A stretch of 37,516 nucleotides of DNA from a virus, in the IMG/VR virus record IMGVR_UViG_3300025168_000233, positions 1 through 37,516 of that record, one strand, 5' to 3'. A model generated the notes under the pieces. It ran no database searches, was not told where the DNA came from, and was given only the letters and a program-made list of their open reading frames with translations. Shown piece by piece: positions 17,001 to 24,900 of the stretch (the first letter of the stretch is position 1; every line of letters begins with the position of its first letter). The translations under genes and the position numbers were made by a program.

Positions 17001-17394
17001 GCATGCCCAGTCCAGAGCCAACTACATAACCGGCTTTACCCATGCCTGTTAAATCATCCCAGTTTCCCTCAGCCCCTAATGCTAAATACTTTTCTACTGC
17101 ATTCTCTTCAGTGAGGCCTGTACTCTCAGATAAAGTTTCTCCCAGTTCTAACGTACCCCATGCAGCACTATCTAATGCCCCCCATACCATCTGTCCAACA
17201 AATTCATGCATGTTATTAGCAATGCTATTATCTTTTTCCTTGGAGGGTTCAGTGGGTTGTGCCGGAGGAGTATATTCAGGTAATCCCTCAACGACATCCT
17301 TTTCTTGGGATTGCTGAGGATTAGGGCTGGATACTCCTGCTTTTCTCTTTTCTTCTTCTGTAAGGAAGTTTAAAAATTCTTCAGTTAATGCCAT
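8059..17394 (-). CDS. Giant ejected virion protein (3111 aa), candidate DFDxD-type RNA polymerase
   Basis: This single frame takes a quarter of the window. Residues 1-60 are polar and rich in Pro, Gln and Glu; 65-150 and 310-375 contain glycine-rich hydrophobic segments; the rest alternates helices and strands. Residues 1738-1801 hold a KPVIAHSYVG...YNKTAFH...LGVDMLAFKSGNK run, with Lys1797 and Lys1801. Residues 2296-2303 read DADFDWDK, placing Asp2298, Asp2300 and Asp2302 in the DxDxD spacing of the metal site of two-barrel RNA polymerases (YonO, crAss-like gp66, QDE-1); those enzymes also have a catalytic lysine in the first barrel. Position among ejection proteins and size fit a virion-packaged polymerase that enters with the DNA. 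No lytic transglycosylase or peptidase motif was seen. Virion/ejection role is likely; polymerase activity is a hypothesis. GAGG precedes the ATG by seven bases. Confidence 0.6.
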   Translation of the reverse strand: MALTEEFLNFLTEEEKRKAGVSSPNPQQSQEKDVVEGLPEYTPPAQPTEPSKEKDNSIANNMHEFVGQMVWGALDSAAWGTLELGETLSESTGLTEENAVEKYLALGAEGNWDDLTGMGKAGYVVGSGLGMLPTFGWASKAVSATSRGIGLGAKALTKENEKQIGKFLVDEVANNTLAKSITGSTGKINKLGSQVVSDIVAEGNKLKQVSNGFINPMKSGYTTLSEEAIQMGARRMGNDVAEEITVNHLQKSIAGVLDSAAGGAIKVSPDELEQITQAVFKVVKTENPTNVRHAIRSLLSDSLPDKAQDLISAYAMDAVLVGLHGGMTAVAHNITKFGAEHAIDAKVEYDGAGKMASDMLHHGAWGGFIGVARFIPGGKGSKILADDIGGIIKRSTTSFEKMLSYTIPQKREAVKLLYKASKGESGVLTKMGVTNPKFDLSSIKSMPEAELDAILTASMKNIPSELNSLVASGAWKDMYQSLPRMLAGSAAMNLPNIWELGKSGGSLSDASSILGTEPEEIMANLFVGMMFSKRGEKFRNKSKYWEQMSESNRHFAETADEIKKLQEASNYLSYSDKVLELHHQAFKGSDISLAGDQAKQQIIKDPDLKSAYDTIEAANAPRKTMGERLDRLGDGAKTFKQYIVDKIVEIKADPALSEADRRVALREVKTAQGMFEAILAHKRAYSVEKVNEVAMEKGDFDLMLEGLKNQSVGNQRADTPRQLSQMLTDRANKVFQEQTLGTTNIKMEFLHKLFEKLDIPSDYNPETGKIEIPQNVLDLGTRIFDFGSKGGDPMMTDSIVRLINRASEAGLLSGSTETKMDIKMPSSKVTGEIRKELFDDANHRVLSEIHGVNYRDQGIHAANMDMAMASDAGWASYHAYRENNQAHRIQYVVTGKGDPSGVNVADAKHVRELFSRLANKDITWEPGNMDTAEVTELQVFAKNLNQYLKYYNPPVSKPEKVDLNMGELKNLRDKLIPMIGDVFSNPKSFSKAVTLSIENFTKDLGGHGLHNRHDVKRGLLELVSSGDFGSWDKATGKIVLPDLPSVLEHLNVLYSNKPNGVDMTEHYMGFYRELVGELQSSTERGIISLERSTQHDNAVDWTIAIEKAMRASDTYRYEIIDSGDLSNAVGDSMSLSKRFIEIKMADPATEPALLEMLTSHLKQTNALEYKYKTAMAEGDRTVLHALAKEVHRLDKIIDDVQTNREIDGPISEMHAKILDSIVKKMTFAKDIKEYDKHFEDMVGQNNVDRAAAKSMGDKPRVSLQEFIVKFGLDQSIVKRLGKAAAMYYDPTSPNNSQYLIGIDRVFFDANGYKSLNQPQFDINNATPQDFIKPWAERLMDRMILRNQSDPTIKIPTMDEIVVDLQQGFVDHLLNSRVVKEITYNSQNGKAGVGTVGEQRLSNWTDHGVTGVLDAFNLWDGAYILKDTGKIDGKPVFGFGTKEMARIDSDLQQFVLNVENIQGHLGEAGEINTKGTTPKKYIRIAMDEGTNLIIRFDKEAKDRIRGAFSEGAPMKNVLDRMVANTDGHTRFNKMINSKETLTDSQAKEIILHARLMKAFPHKLKEMYLDKNLWGDGVSYEGTQNADLWKRLKMSSSKSGIIPNPVMVKSSIDILKSMNSPLFKAVLDRASNVIKPDGTGSVKILTIDESANGVDANGKPLPNKYNIYDRYVAAMRERFYEGYDVDGNKIKGGIPEHMLEKQIAELEGKFKEMTDAVTYVTLDPMVAFASIMGPRQEHFTFDGDGNINGLKYGLKPVIAHSYVGPNGSHEVYYNKTAFHYDPVMAGIMKDLGVDMLAFKSGNKVNNFSPDSGPGTDRYMRDMDSSPNRLLNPLAHDGMKQLVDKDGASFSPHNPNHVAEIPLSSIMLKNMALNHLPTLSQSMGVHTNHDNGIFEWGQLNSRFQAARKSFSNLYTDPYRSTKIARQVTDVLTRDGDMSGINSGLDIFLKDGGTGDTPWIRRQIEQKMISYYLNGGSIATAEAGRGNMNIMIPERGNFAQPLKHDGRQYIFGESMPSHVEGAQELSFFGHSDGTHQNVGSFIIKRSERVGWEMKNDVPVTHGEEIPIHAEYVIYKDGNTAKVSVEGFELLLSGELVSNNGKTTPRDLNTDALKKARKIHREELVSEMDKLEALKGEGPLTYADAMEAIAREDIFGITNADISKRSSEGYEFTLGKPVGLNQKYNYAGGQELYIAHNNITGRYEVLRRNGDGDFIKETDAFGLELALRNIREGYATGKSNRWLGATDLRMPSNGTDNVVTKSRGQFHIDPKTGEIYFEGALSENMGPMKMMNMTDADRVQDADFDWDKSASYTAVHGKFLKNVLSVAGHDQVSDQITLDAIKEMVKTEQQNIDLTNPNDAARVKDMLADVNKFRGRIVKAHQIVTYLVNAFGEYGGRGADLYKNGDGRTVVGEVNIGTGGMIGEVILRNPMEITTNKAFVRTLVKKFLDYYKNPPKGLENYDTGQDIIKEIYFGKDGLFTLRAKRGSEQSEAEAFMNGKNYPAVKDAIVREMIQPLSKYIGFNKGEVMSSEGSMQATLADFALGRSNLMWSLTNSFHKSDFRLQMEGDFRITNGKEALWKYINSTSETPFDRGMAELSSIHNARAGNRSGPNDIVSTLINSAANSGFEATKIDAYMNKNLNKIYAHYVNNQAKVVELGELGAAIKGLDRTRRELEQYNQKTYKVMPEHIAIVEKLDALKRAEADLNALVSTFDKENTFKIKIAGKREDGSQITYPEGKYINNFKTPIVVYTKTGKGREISEVIHPTQSNKKYIGANEIAVLNGRRFQHVDGGEYRDAKAAFNVFGGVLKYRDGSTMPITEKLYIDGKVKSLIHKVMENDQRYDKFEMDEAKFAEKSIEKEALLNHALKELDGPSQRKAFIFSLLTPGVDREVIAITSSSNLPGSNTTFDYAFKPNFWEQPVYKYLAAKATGSRFSDTANEHAFPKAESREIMKSITEMKTVEKMRLYDPTYHINNLSHDMSTSRASDVDLDVISGKLNETFLTKINAESMHKSEILNNFLDWMTGKRVMTPSQLDRLTNKFIEKGFNPQEMYLNQRFSVDKNNKSTPYGDAHFGQTIVGTQKFSGTGRFGQPGSHLVQEPLSYVKEKIKQRCKPTF

Positions 17395-17407
17395 TTTTTA
17401 TCCTCGA

Positions 17408-18562
17408 TTAATAGTCTAAGCCTTGATCTTTTAAAAACGCCTCTGGAGAAACTCCAGTCTCTGCATACCCCTCGTTTCTATAGGCCTCAATAAGTCCACC
17501 AGACCCTTGCTGATTAAGAGCTTGCTTTAATTGTGGACTCTGCTGATATATAGAGTCTAATTGTGCTTCATAAGTCTGCTGTAAGCTAGCTCCAGATTTA
17601 GTCGTATTGAGAGGGTCTACCTTTTTAGATTTAGCAGAAAGATTGGCAGCAAGATCTGCTGCTTTTGCTTCGGCTTCCATCTTTTCTAATATTGGGATTA
17701 GAACATTCTTTTTATCTCTATAGCTATAACTCTTTAATCCTTCAATCTCGGTTTCTCTTCTTGTGGTTAATTCATGCTTATTCCATTCTTCCATTGTATT
17801 GAATGTCTTTTCTTTAGTAGACTTACTCTTTAGGAACTTTTGCTCACCCATAGCAAGCAAAGAATCATAAGCATCTTGACCCATTTCATTTTTAATATAT
17901 TCATGCGTAGCTTTAGAGGGATCATCCCAGCTAAATGGATTCCCACCAAATCCTAAATCATCTTGCTTAAGTAACTCTGGATTAGCCTTTGATGGATCCA
18001 TCCCAAGTGTCTCAAAATTAAAAATTGATAGTAATGGATTTTCTCTATTATAATGAGAGTCTGCTATAGGATTCAACTCATTTAAAATATAATCATCAAA
18101 CTCAGGTCTCCAAACATCTTGCACTTCCTCTCTAATCTCCCCTGCAACAACATGCTTTGGTCTTTCCATAGTATCTTCAGGCTCCATAAAGCCACGAGTG
18201 CGATTATCATGGATGCTGAAATTCGTATCATCATCCTGCAATTCACCCTTCTCAAGTACAGTTAAGGAATCATATATAGCATCCCATCCACCAGAAGCAG
18301 TAATCCTGGCCTGAAAATCAGCATCCCCTTTATCCACTTCTCCACTTTCAAAGGATTTAATAGCATTCTCATTATATTTAGCACTACGATTTGCAGCATC
18401 TGTACTATCTTGTATTGCTCGGTTAAAGTCAATATCTTCCTGTGCCTTTATTTTCTCTGCTGCAATCATACTTAACGAATCTAATGCATAATCTGTATTC
18501 TCAGTGAGATCATCAATATTAAATGGTAATCCTTGTCCTGGTTTCTTTGGCTTTGCAGACAT
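17408..18562 (-). CDS. Internal virion protein, unknown fold (384 aa)
   Basis: No family recognised. The protein is hydrophilic and mostly helical, with an acidic central part (residues 90-160, containing EVQDVWRPEFDDYILNEL) and a C-terminal segment of Gln/Ala-rich helix (QQTYEAQLDSIYQQ) ending QGLDY. There is no signal peptide or membrane segment. Its place between two other ejection-block genes and directly before the giant protein suggests it is packaged in the capsid or acts as a chaperone or scaffold for the giant protein. The ATG follows the upstream stop directly (TAAATG), and the AAGGAG ribosome site is encoded in the last codons of the upstream gene, so the two are translated in tandem. 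Confidence 0.6.
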   Translation of the reverse strand: MSAKPKKPGQGLPFNIDDLTENTDYALDSLSMIAAEKIKAQEDIDFNRAIQDSTDAANRSAKYNENAIKSFESGEVDKGDADFQARITASGGWDAIYDSLTVLEKGELQDDDTNFSIHDNRTRGFMEPEDTMERPKHVVAGEIREEVQDVWRPEFDDYILNELNPIADSHYNRENPLLSIFNFETLGMDPSKANPELLKQDDLGFGGNPFSWDDPSKATHEYIKNEMGQDAYDSLLAMGEQKFLKSKSTKEKTFNTMEEWNKHELTTRRETEIEGLKSYSYRDKKNVLIPILEKMEAEAKAADLAANLSAKSKKVDPLNTTKSGASLQQTYEAQLDSIYQQSPQLKQALNQQGSGGLIEAYRNEGYAETGVSPEAFLKDQGLDY

Positions 18563-19906
18563 TTATAGCTCCTTACCTATTTCGATTAATATTGAGTTCC
18601 TGGCAGACCTACTTAATGCACCTCCTTTATATTGTTCCATTAATGCATTAATCTCCTCTTTCCCACCGCCAGAAGACAAGATGAGTTTTGCCTCATTATA
18701 AAATTGATTTTGATAGCCTTTATAGATATTATCTGCTTTACCAGTTTGCAACTTCCCTAAGACAGCTTCTCTTAATCTTAATTGCTTACTGTTAATGGCT
18801 GTCCTTACAGACTTAGCTTCCTCTTTATTTATCTTAAGAACACTTCTGCGATTCTCTAGAGCTTGATTAACAGCAGCATATATACCTGGATGCATCGCTT
18901 CCTCAGCCTGCATCTTCTCTACATACTCTTTCCATGCCGGCCCATCAGATGTTTTCATTCGTAGTATCTTATCTAGTTCTACCTCTGGCTGTGTAGATAG
19001 AACCAAATTGCCAATAACACTTTCGGTTGCCCATGCAGTATCCTTTAGCTCATAGCCAGTTTTCTTCTTGTTAACCTTAAACTTACCATACTGACTAAGT
19101 ATACCTTTAAGATTTGATGCTACGTTAGATACCACCTGGTTATGGTTTTTGTATTCTTCTGTCTGGGTTAACGCACTGGCAAGTTCAAAGTCATCTTTAG
19201 TATTAGATGCTAAGTATTCATTGTACTCTGCAGTATCCTTGTATATGCTACTATTCTTTCTTAAGCCTTCCTTAAAAGAGTTGTATCTGCGTGATAATGT
19301 TTCCCGATCAACTCCTACTTTATCCTCAAACTTTTGTCCACCAGTCCCCGCAATGCTAGTATATGTTTCACCAGCTTCAAGGACACCCATGGACTTTAAG
19401 TATTCATCATTCGACATAGGCTCTTGGTTATTATATATATGGTCTTCCATATAATTATCTAAAACTAATACATCTTCTTCTGTAGTGTAGGATGGGGAAA
19501 AATCTGGCATATCAGAGTAATAAGCATTAGCCTTTGTAAAGGTAGAGCTAGCTAAATTTGCCCCAACAGAAGAAAACCGAGAGTGTTCATTAATTGCTAA
19601 TAGTGTTGCCTCTTCATCTAGAGCGCTAGTACCATCATCATTCTGAGTCCATTTCTGAAACCTTTGATTCTCAGGAGCTGTAGCCATTGATGTATTTGCC
19701 TCAGCTATCCTATGCTCCTTTCTCTTATCTAACAATGAAAAGTCATGCTTGCGAGCAAGCTCATTCTCTGCGCCCTGTGATTCTAATTTAAGTTTTTCTA
19801 ATGCATAGTTCATCTCTCTCATTTTACTATCAGTATAAGCACCATGCAATTCTTTAACTACCGCTGCCCAATCCCCTACGTTTGAATCTCTTCTATAACT
19901 TGCCAT
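18563..19906 (-). CDS. Internal virion protein, helical (447 aa)
   Basis: No close family recognised. The sequence is strongly helical and highly charged throughout, with a coiled-coil-like N-terminus (MREMNYALEKLKLESQGAENELARKH near 33-60) and repeated Tyr-rich helices. No membrane segment is visible. Position in the ejection block, together with size and composition, fits the class of internal core proteins such as T7 gp15, which form the core stack and help DNA translocation; this is an analogy by position only. It starts ten bases after the 276-residue gene. Confidence 0.55.
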   Translation of the reverse strand: MASYRRDSNVGDWAAVVKELHGAYTDSKMREMNYALEKLKLESQGAENELARKHDFSLLDKRKEHRIAEANTSMATAPENQRFQKWTQNDDGTSALDEEATLLAINEHSRFSSVGANLASSTFTKANAYYSDMPDFSPSYTTEEDVLVLDNYMEDHIYNNQEPMSNDEYLKSMGVLEAGETYTSIAGTGGQKFEDKVGVDRETLSRRYNSFKEGLRKNSSIYKDTAEYNEYLASNTKDDFELASALTQTEEYKNHNQVVSNVASNLKGILSQYGKFKVNKKKTGYELKDTAWATESVIGNLVLSTQPEVELDKILRMKTSDGPAWKEYVEKMQAEEAMHPGIYAAVNQALENRRSVLKINKEEAKSVRTAINSKQLRLREAVLGKLQTGKADNIYKGYQNQFYNEAKLILSSGGGKEEINALMEQYKGGALSRSARNSILIEIGKEL

Positions 19907-19915
19907 ATATAATCC

Positions 19916-20746
19916 TTATGATAAATCTTCGGTTAATGCATCTAATTCTGCGCTACTATAACTCTTATCTGTTGCCCCTTGGTATGCGCTAGTCATAGAC
20001 GAGATATCTTTAGCCATGGATGCTAATGCGTTGGCCTGATTAAGTGTAGCTTGACCTATCTGTGCATCCTTAGTATCCTTAGCTTGAGCATACGTATCAT
20101 TAGCAGCACCTAATGCATCGGTTGCATTTGCCCTTGTATCTCCTGCTGTAGCATATGCTTGCTGTGCATTAAAAGCTGTTTCCATAGCTCCAAATTGAGA
20201 GGTTCTTTGTGCCATTCCTGCCTGAGTATTAGATATAGCAGCCTGTTGATAGGCATCTTTCATTGCATTCTCATGCTGTGTTTGAACTTGTCCCATACTC
20301 TCCATGCCAGATGCAGCTGCCATTTGAGTGGCTGCTCCTCCTGATTTTGCTGCTGCTGCTTTACCAGCCATTGATGTTTGAGCACTAGCAAGCCCAGCTG
20401 CAGTACCAGCATTCTGCATTTGCATGCCCGCTTTAGCTTGACCCATCATCTTCTTATCACCTGCACGATTAAATGCGGCTCCTGCTCTCTCATCTTTCCC
20501 GGCAGCTCTTGCTTGAGCATTGCCTGCTCTGTTATATTGATTGACAGCTCTATTCTTCTCCTGTGTAGTAAACGTATCTAATGCTGTCATTTGTTTACTC
20601 ATTTGACCTAATGCTGTATCTAGATTTCCAGCCAATGATGTATTTCTTGCAGTAATACCCCTGCGATCCTCTCCATAATTAGAGTTGGGATCTGAACCAA
20701 ATATTCCCCAACCTCCTTTTGATGGTTGCCATTTAGAACTACTCAT
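19916..20746 (-). CDS. Ala/Gln/Gly-rich internal virion protein (276 aa)
   Basis: The composition is extreme: Ala, Gln, Gly, Met and Thr dominate residues 60-240 (for example GQAKAGMQMQNAGTAAGLAS), arranged as a long amphipathic helical array with no aromatic core. Proteins of this composition and place (after the tail tubular and fibre genes, before the larger core proteins) are typical small internal virion proteins that enter the outer membrane during ejection, as T7 gp14 does; sequence identity to gp14 is not claimed. The start overlaps the preceding gene by eight bases, with GAGG nine bases upstream. Confidence 0.6.
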   Translation of the reverse strand: MSSSKWQPSKGGWGIFGSDPNSNYGEDRRGITARNTSLAGNLDTALGQMSKQMTALDTFTTQEKNRAVNQYNRAGNAQARAAGKDERAGAAFNRAGDKKMMGQAKAGMQMQNAGTAAGLASAQTSMAGKAAAAKSGGAATQMAAASGMESMGQVQTQHENAMKDAYQQAAISNTQAGMAQRTSQFGAMETAFNAQQAYATAGDTRANATDALGAANDTYAQAKDTKDAQIGQATLNQANALASMAKDISSMTSAYQGATDKSYSSAELDALTEDLS

Positions 20747-21086
20747 TTAAGTTGGCCTCTATTTTCCATTGCAATACTTTCATATCTTTGAACCTTCTTT
20801 CCCAAAGTTTACCATCTCGTTTGGTTGTGAATTGCACCTTAATGCATTTGTGCCTTCTGGCAAAATCTTTAATATCATTCCATACTTCATTAGACTCTTT
20901 AATATTTTGAGTATCCCAGAACATTGTTCTTATCCAGAATAGATTGCCTATGATTTCATATTCAACCCAGCCTCTATCACCAAGGTCATACAGAAGAGCC
21001 CCACCATCGAATAACTCTTCCTTTGTATCCTTTGATTTATGCAGATATGGTTCAAGGTATCTTAAGACATTCTCAGATATATTAAT
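20739..21086 (-). CDS. T7 gp13-like/GNAT-like small virion gene, probable ATT start (115 aa)
   Basis: The frame is open from 21086 to a TAG at 20739. The C-terminal half (VWNDIKDFARRHKCIKVQF followed by GKLWERRFKD) matches the small phage proteins between tail tube and internal protein genes, whose pattern is W-x-x-I-x-x-[WF]-A-x-x-x-x-C-x-x-[IV] then a W-E-R-x-x segment; these are described as gp13-like or acetyltransferase-like. The N-terminal half (LFDGGALLYDLGDRGWVEYEI) also fits that family, so the 61-residue form from ATG 20924 would be truncated. No ATG, GTG or TTG exists in the N-terminal half. ATT at 21086, overlapping the preceding TAA as ATTAA and with GGAGG 11 bases upstream, is the best candidate; CTG codons are the alternatives. 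Confidence 0.6.
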   Translation of the reverse strand: MNISENVLRYLEPYLHKSKDTKEELFDGGALLYDLGDRGWVEYEIIGNLFWIRTMFWDTQNIKESNEVWNDIKDFARRHKCIKVQFTTKRDGKLWERRFKDMKVLQWKIEANLNE

Positions 21087-21903
21087 CGTTTAAGAATCCT
21101 CCAAGGAGACTTGCTCCCATAGCGCCCCAGCCTATTGGCCCTGATAAGAGCCCAGCAGCCATAGCAGCACTTCCTAATCCACCTGCTACTTGTAATGCCC
21201 CACCAGCTTTACCTGCTGTTGTTTCTGATTTCATCATTTTATTTGCACCACCAACAGCTCCGGCTACACCAGCTACACCACCTGCAACATTCATACCCGT
21301 TCCAAGTGCTGATTTAAGACCGCCTTTACCAGCTTCAGCAGCAGCAGCAACACCACCTTTAGTAGTAGCATCAGCAGCACCTTTAACAGCAGTAGTAGCA
21401 TTTGACACAGGAGGTGGATTCATAACATCATCTAAACTATCAGCAAGATCTCCGCCAGACAGTTTATCAACTGCTGGAGTTACTTTCATGCCTAATTTTT
21501 CTGCAGCAGGAGTCATACCAGCTCCCTCAGCACCCTTAACAGCTTCTACGCCTTGAGAACTAAATGTTTGCTTGGCTTTATCCCATATATTTGCATTGGG
21601 GTCGGGGTTTATATTTTGAAATTGATCTGCCCCTACGACTTTATCCGTTTGCATGCTTGATAATTTTGCTTGTTGTAAATCTCTAGACTTACTTGCAAAT
21701 TCAGCTTGCTTAATAGCCATCTGACCAGTATTAGTAACAGCATTCATTCTAGATGCGCCTGCTTCATCTTCTTTTTGTTCGCGTTCTAACCTATCCTTTT
21801 TATGTAGCATAGCTTGGTCACTAAATATACTTGATAAACTCCCTGATGTGCCTGGTTGCCCAAAGGTAGCACCACCTCCTAAAAAACCTGGTCCTGTAGC
21901 CAT
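21082..21903 (-). CDS. Internal virion protein with glycine-zipper C-terminus (273 aa)
   Basis: Residues 1-130 are polar and helical (KKDRLEREQKEDEAGASRM near 36-54). Residues 160-270 are nearly all Ala, Gly and Val, with two hydrophobic blocks (MNVAGGVAGVAGAVGGANKMM and MAAGLLSGPIGWGAMGASLLGGFL) whose Gly spacing resembles glycine zippers found in membrane-inserting peptides. This fits an ejected protein that inserts in the host envelope. GGAG precedes the ATG by six bases. It lies between the tail fibre and the gp13-like gene. Family not recognised; a virion/ejection role is inferred from composition and place. Confidence 0.6.
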   Translation of the reverse strand: MATGPGFLGGGATFGQPGTSGSLSSIFSDQAMLHKKDRLEREQKEDEAGASRMNAVTNTGQMAIKQAEFASKSRDLQQAKLSSMQTDKVVGADQFQNINPDPNANIWDKAKQTFSSQGVEAVKGAEGAGMTPAAEKLGMKVTPAVDKLSGGDLADSLDDVMNPPPVSNATTAVKGAADATTKGGVAAAAEAGKGGLKSALGTGMNVAGGVAGVAGAVGGANKMMKSETTAGKAGGALQVAGGLGSAAMAAGLLSGPIGWGAMGASLLGGFLND

Positions 21904-21968
21904 AACATTCTCCTTATTAGAAATCCTTGTAATTTATTACTATTTAATATTGTTATCCAAGTTATATA

Positions 21969-24900
21969 TTAAGCATCATAACTACAGACCATACCTACAC
22001 TGCCACATATCTGATGCCAATATACAAGCTTTTGTGGATCTCCAGTATTACTCCATGCTACCCTCAGCTTCGAAGCGTTCAGATAAGTACTAGGAACAGC
22101 TGTCATTGTCACTGTTTCAGAACAGAACCCGTCTCCAGATGAAGCAGCATTATGATTGGATCCAGAATCAAGAAAAGACCAAGTTACCGTGCTATCTGAT
22201 ATAAAAATATATAATAGCATCGCCCTACTATTCTCGGTTTGCTTTGATAAGACTCCAACAGCCCAACCACTTACGTTTCCGTTCAGCCTATGTATTGAAT
22301 GCCTCCCGGCATTGGTCCTGCAACCTGATGCATATCCAAAGACGTTCTTTCCACCAGCAGTAGTTGTAACTCCAGTACTCTCTCTACTACAGGCCCTACT
22401 TGTAAATATGGTGGCACGGTCACTAATAATATTTGTAACATTATTATTCCAATGGTGAGAGGCAACGCCTGTAATAACACTAGATTCAGAATCATCACCG
22501 TAACTGGAGAGTACACTGTTTAATTCAGCTGTGTATAAATTAGCATCATTATCTGAAGCTGGAATTATCAAAAGCTTTCCTGAGTTACCTTGAATGCTTT
22601 GGCCTACCTTTAAGTATCCTCCGGTGGCTATATAACTTCTATCTATAGCTGACCCATACTCATCATCAGTGGCATCAACAGCGAAATGAGGGGTGGTCAT
22701 CTCATTGCCTATATAGAAATTATCAACTGATGCTTTGTTTATAGAGGTGAAAATACCTTTAGGGGATGCCTGGGTAACTATTTGCTGATAAAGGATCGAA
22801 TTAGCCCCGTCGTATACTTCTGTTTGCCATCTCGTATAGGCTACATTGCTATTGACGTTATTATCTCCTGTTGTAACCGAAGTATACTGATTAGCTGAAT
22901 GCCATATTCGACCTCTAAATTTACCCGCAGCTACAGTATTCCCACCAAGCCTCATTATAGAGCCACCCCCGTTTTGATAAATACCTACATGAATTAAATC
23001 TGTGTCATTCCCTCCGAGCGCACCTCCAGACCCATGTGGAGATATTTCTATAAAAGAACAAAGCCCTCCAATAGAGGCTGAATTAGCAATAGAATTATCA
23101 GATATGACAACCCTTGGACCACTAGCTCCAGTTTGTAAAGATGCACCACTAATAATTCCTGAGGCAGTTATTTGTCCGCCAACCCCATCTAGATCTATAC
23201 TAGCACTTGATGAGACTAGCTTTACAGAAGTACCAGATAATTCTAAATAATTAGATGCACTAGCTCTAAGAGTCACTTTGGCAGCATCTGAATCTAACCA
23301 TATATATTTATTTGCACTACCCCCATATAATACTATATCTCCTGCATCCACTAAATCAGTCCCAATCATATCATGGTTACTACTAGATGCTAGAAATATA
23401 TAATTTGTACCAGACCCAATCGTTGTATTCCCGTTTCCATCTACCTCAAATTTATTAACAGTGCTTGTAGAGTTATACTTTACTGCGAAACCTAAATTAG
23501 ACGCTCTCATCCATGTACCAGTTGCAGTATAATTACCAGCAGCTATTCCGTATTGGTCAGCTCCACTTTCACCAAATAAATTATTTAAATTGCCTACTGC
23601 AAAAGACTCTACAGTATCATAATAATCAGTGGCAGAAGTTCTTTTTAAACCAAGTATTGTAGGGCCAACAGGCGCAGTACCACTACTAGAGCCAGGTAAT
23701 AATAATGCGGATTGAGAGTATAGTTCCATCATGCCATCACCTGCAGCACTACCAGCATATGATGCTACTGAAGTACCAGCATCCCAAGTAGGAACAGATC
23801 CTAATCCGTTTTTATTTCTAGTTGAGCTAGGATAGTGATACATAGTCCTTATGCCATCCGAGTGTGTAGAAGTACCTGATTGAGAACCTAATCTTATATA
23901 CTCTGCATTGCCCCCGCTTTTTAAGACTATATAATGATCACCTAAACTATTATGCATTAATTTTACAGTAGAGCTGGCCTCGCTAATTAACCCTTCTCCA
24001 AGAGTGCTTGAAGGAGTAACTATAATCCTACCACCTATAGTAGCTATTACATTGTCACTAACTAAAGTCTCAACCCTTAAAGTTTCAGCATGTATCTCTT
24101 TAAATTTCTTTGCTAGGACACCAAGGTTTACACGTGGCGTTGTATCATTTGGTCTAACATCCCCACCTGTATTATCAAATACTATATCTCCCGCTTTTGC
24201 CCCGGATGCTGTTCCATCATTTAGAAATGTTTGGAGCGTAAGACTAGGGACTGCACTATTACTAGTCGCCCTAATAACCATTTCACCATTAGATCCTGTA
24301 TGAATTTGTCCATGATCACCATCATTGCCATCCCTAGACATATGGAGAGATACATTGCCAACCTGACTTGCTACATGTAAGCCTCCTGCTAGAGTCGTAT
24401 CGGTACCTATTAACACTCCTCCACTATTATTTTGTATCTTAACAATACCTTTGGAATTATCTGTGGTACTCTCTAGGTACAAGTGGCCCCCAGGCGCTAC
24501 CCCTCCCCTTAGATTCTGCTCAGATCCAGCTCTTCCTGTTAATATTGCATATTGAGTATGATCATCATCACTCTTTCCACCTAAGGTGCCATGATCTATA
24601 CCTGTCTCAGTTCCAGCTGCGGTCAATACTCCGTTAACAGTTAATCCAGTAACAACTAATGGATCAGGAAGAGTTCCACTTGAATCTAATACATCACCGC
24701 CACTTGATTCAAGGACATCCATCCCCATACTAGCTAATGCTGCAGCTATAACCTCATTTATATTAGAACCATCTGGAGCAAAATTAGAGGTGCCATAATA
24801 AACAACCCATGAACCGTTTGTCTTACGATACATAATAGGCCCATTAGCTGACATAACTGTTCTAATCTCACCCTCATATCCATCATTATCTGCAGGAGTG

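Noticed and set aside
8333-17317. Many plus-strand open frames of 60-104 codons within the giant gene
   Set aside because: They are antisense shadows of one uninterrupted 3111-codon gene, lack ribosome sites in order and show no family pattern.
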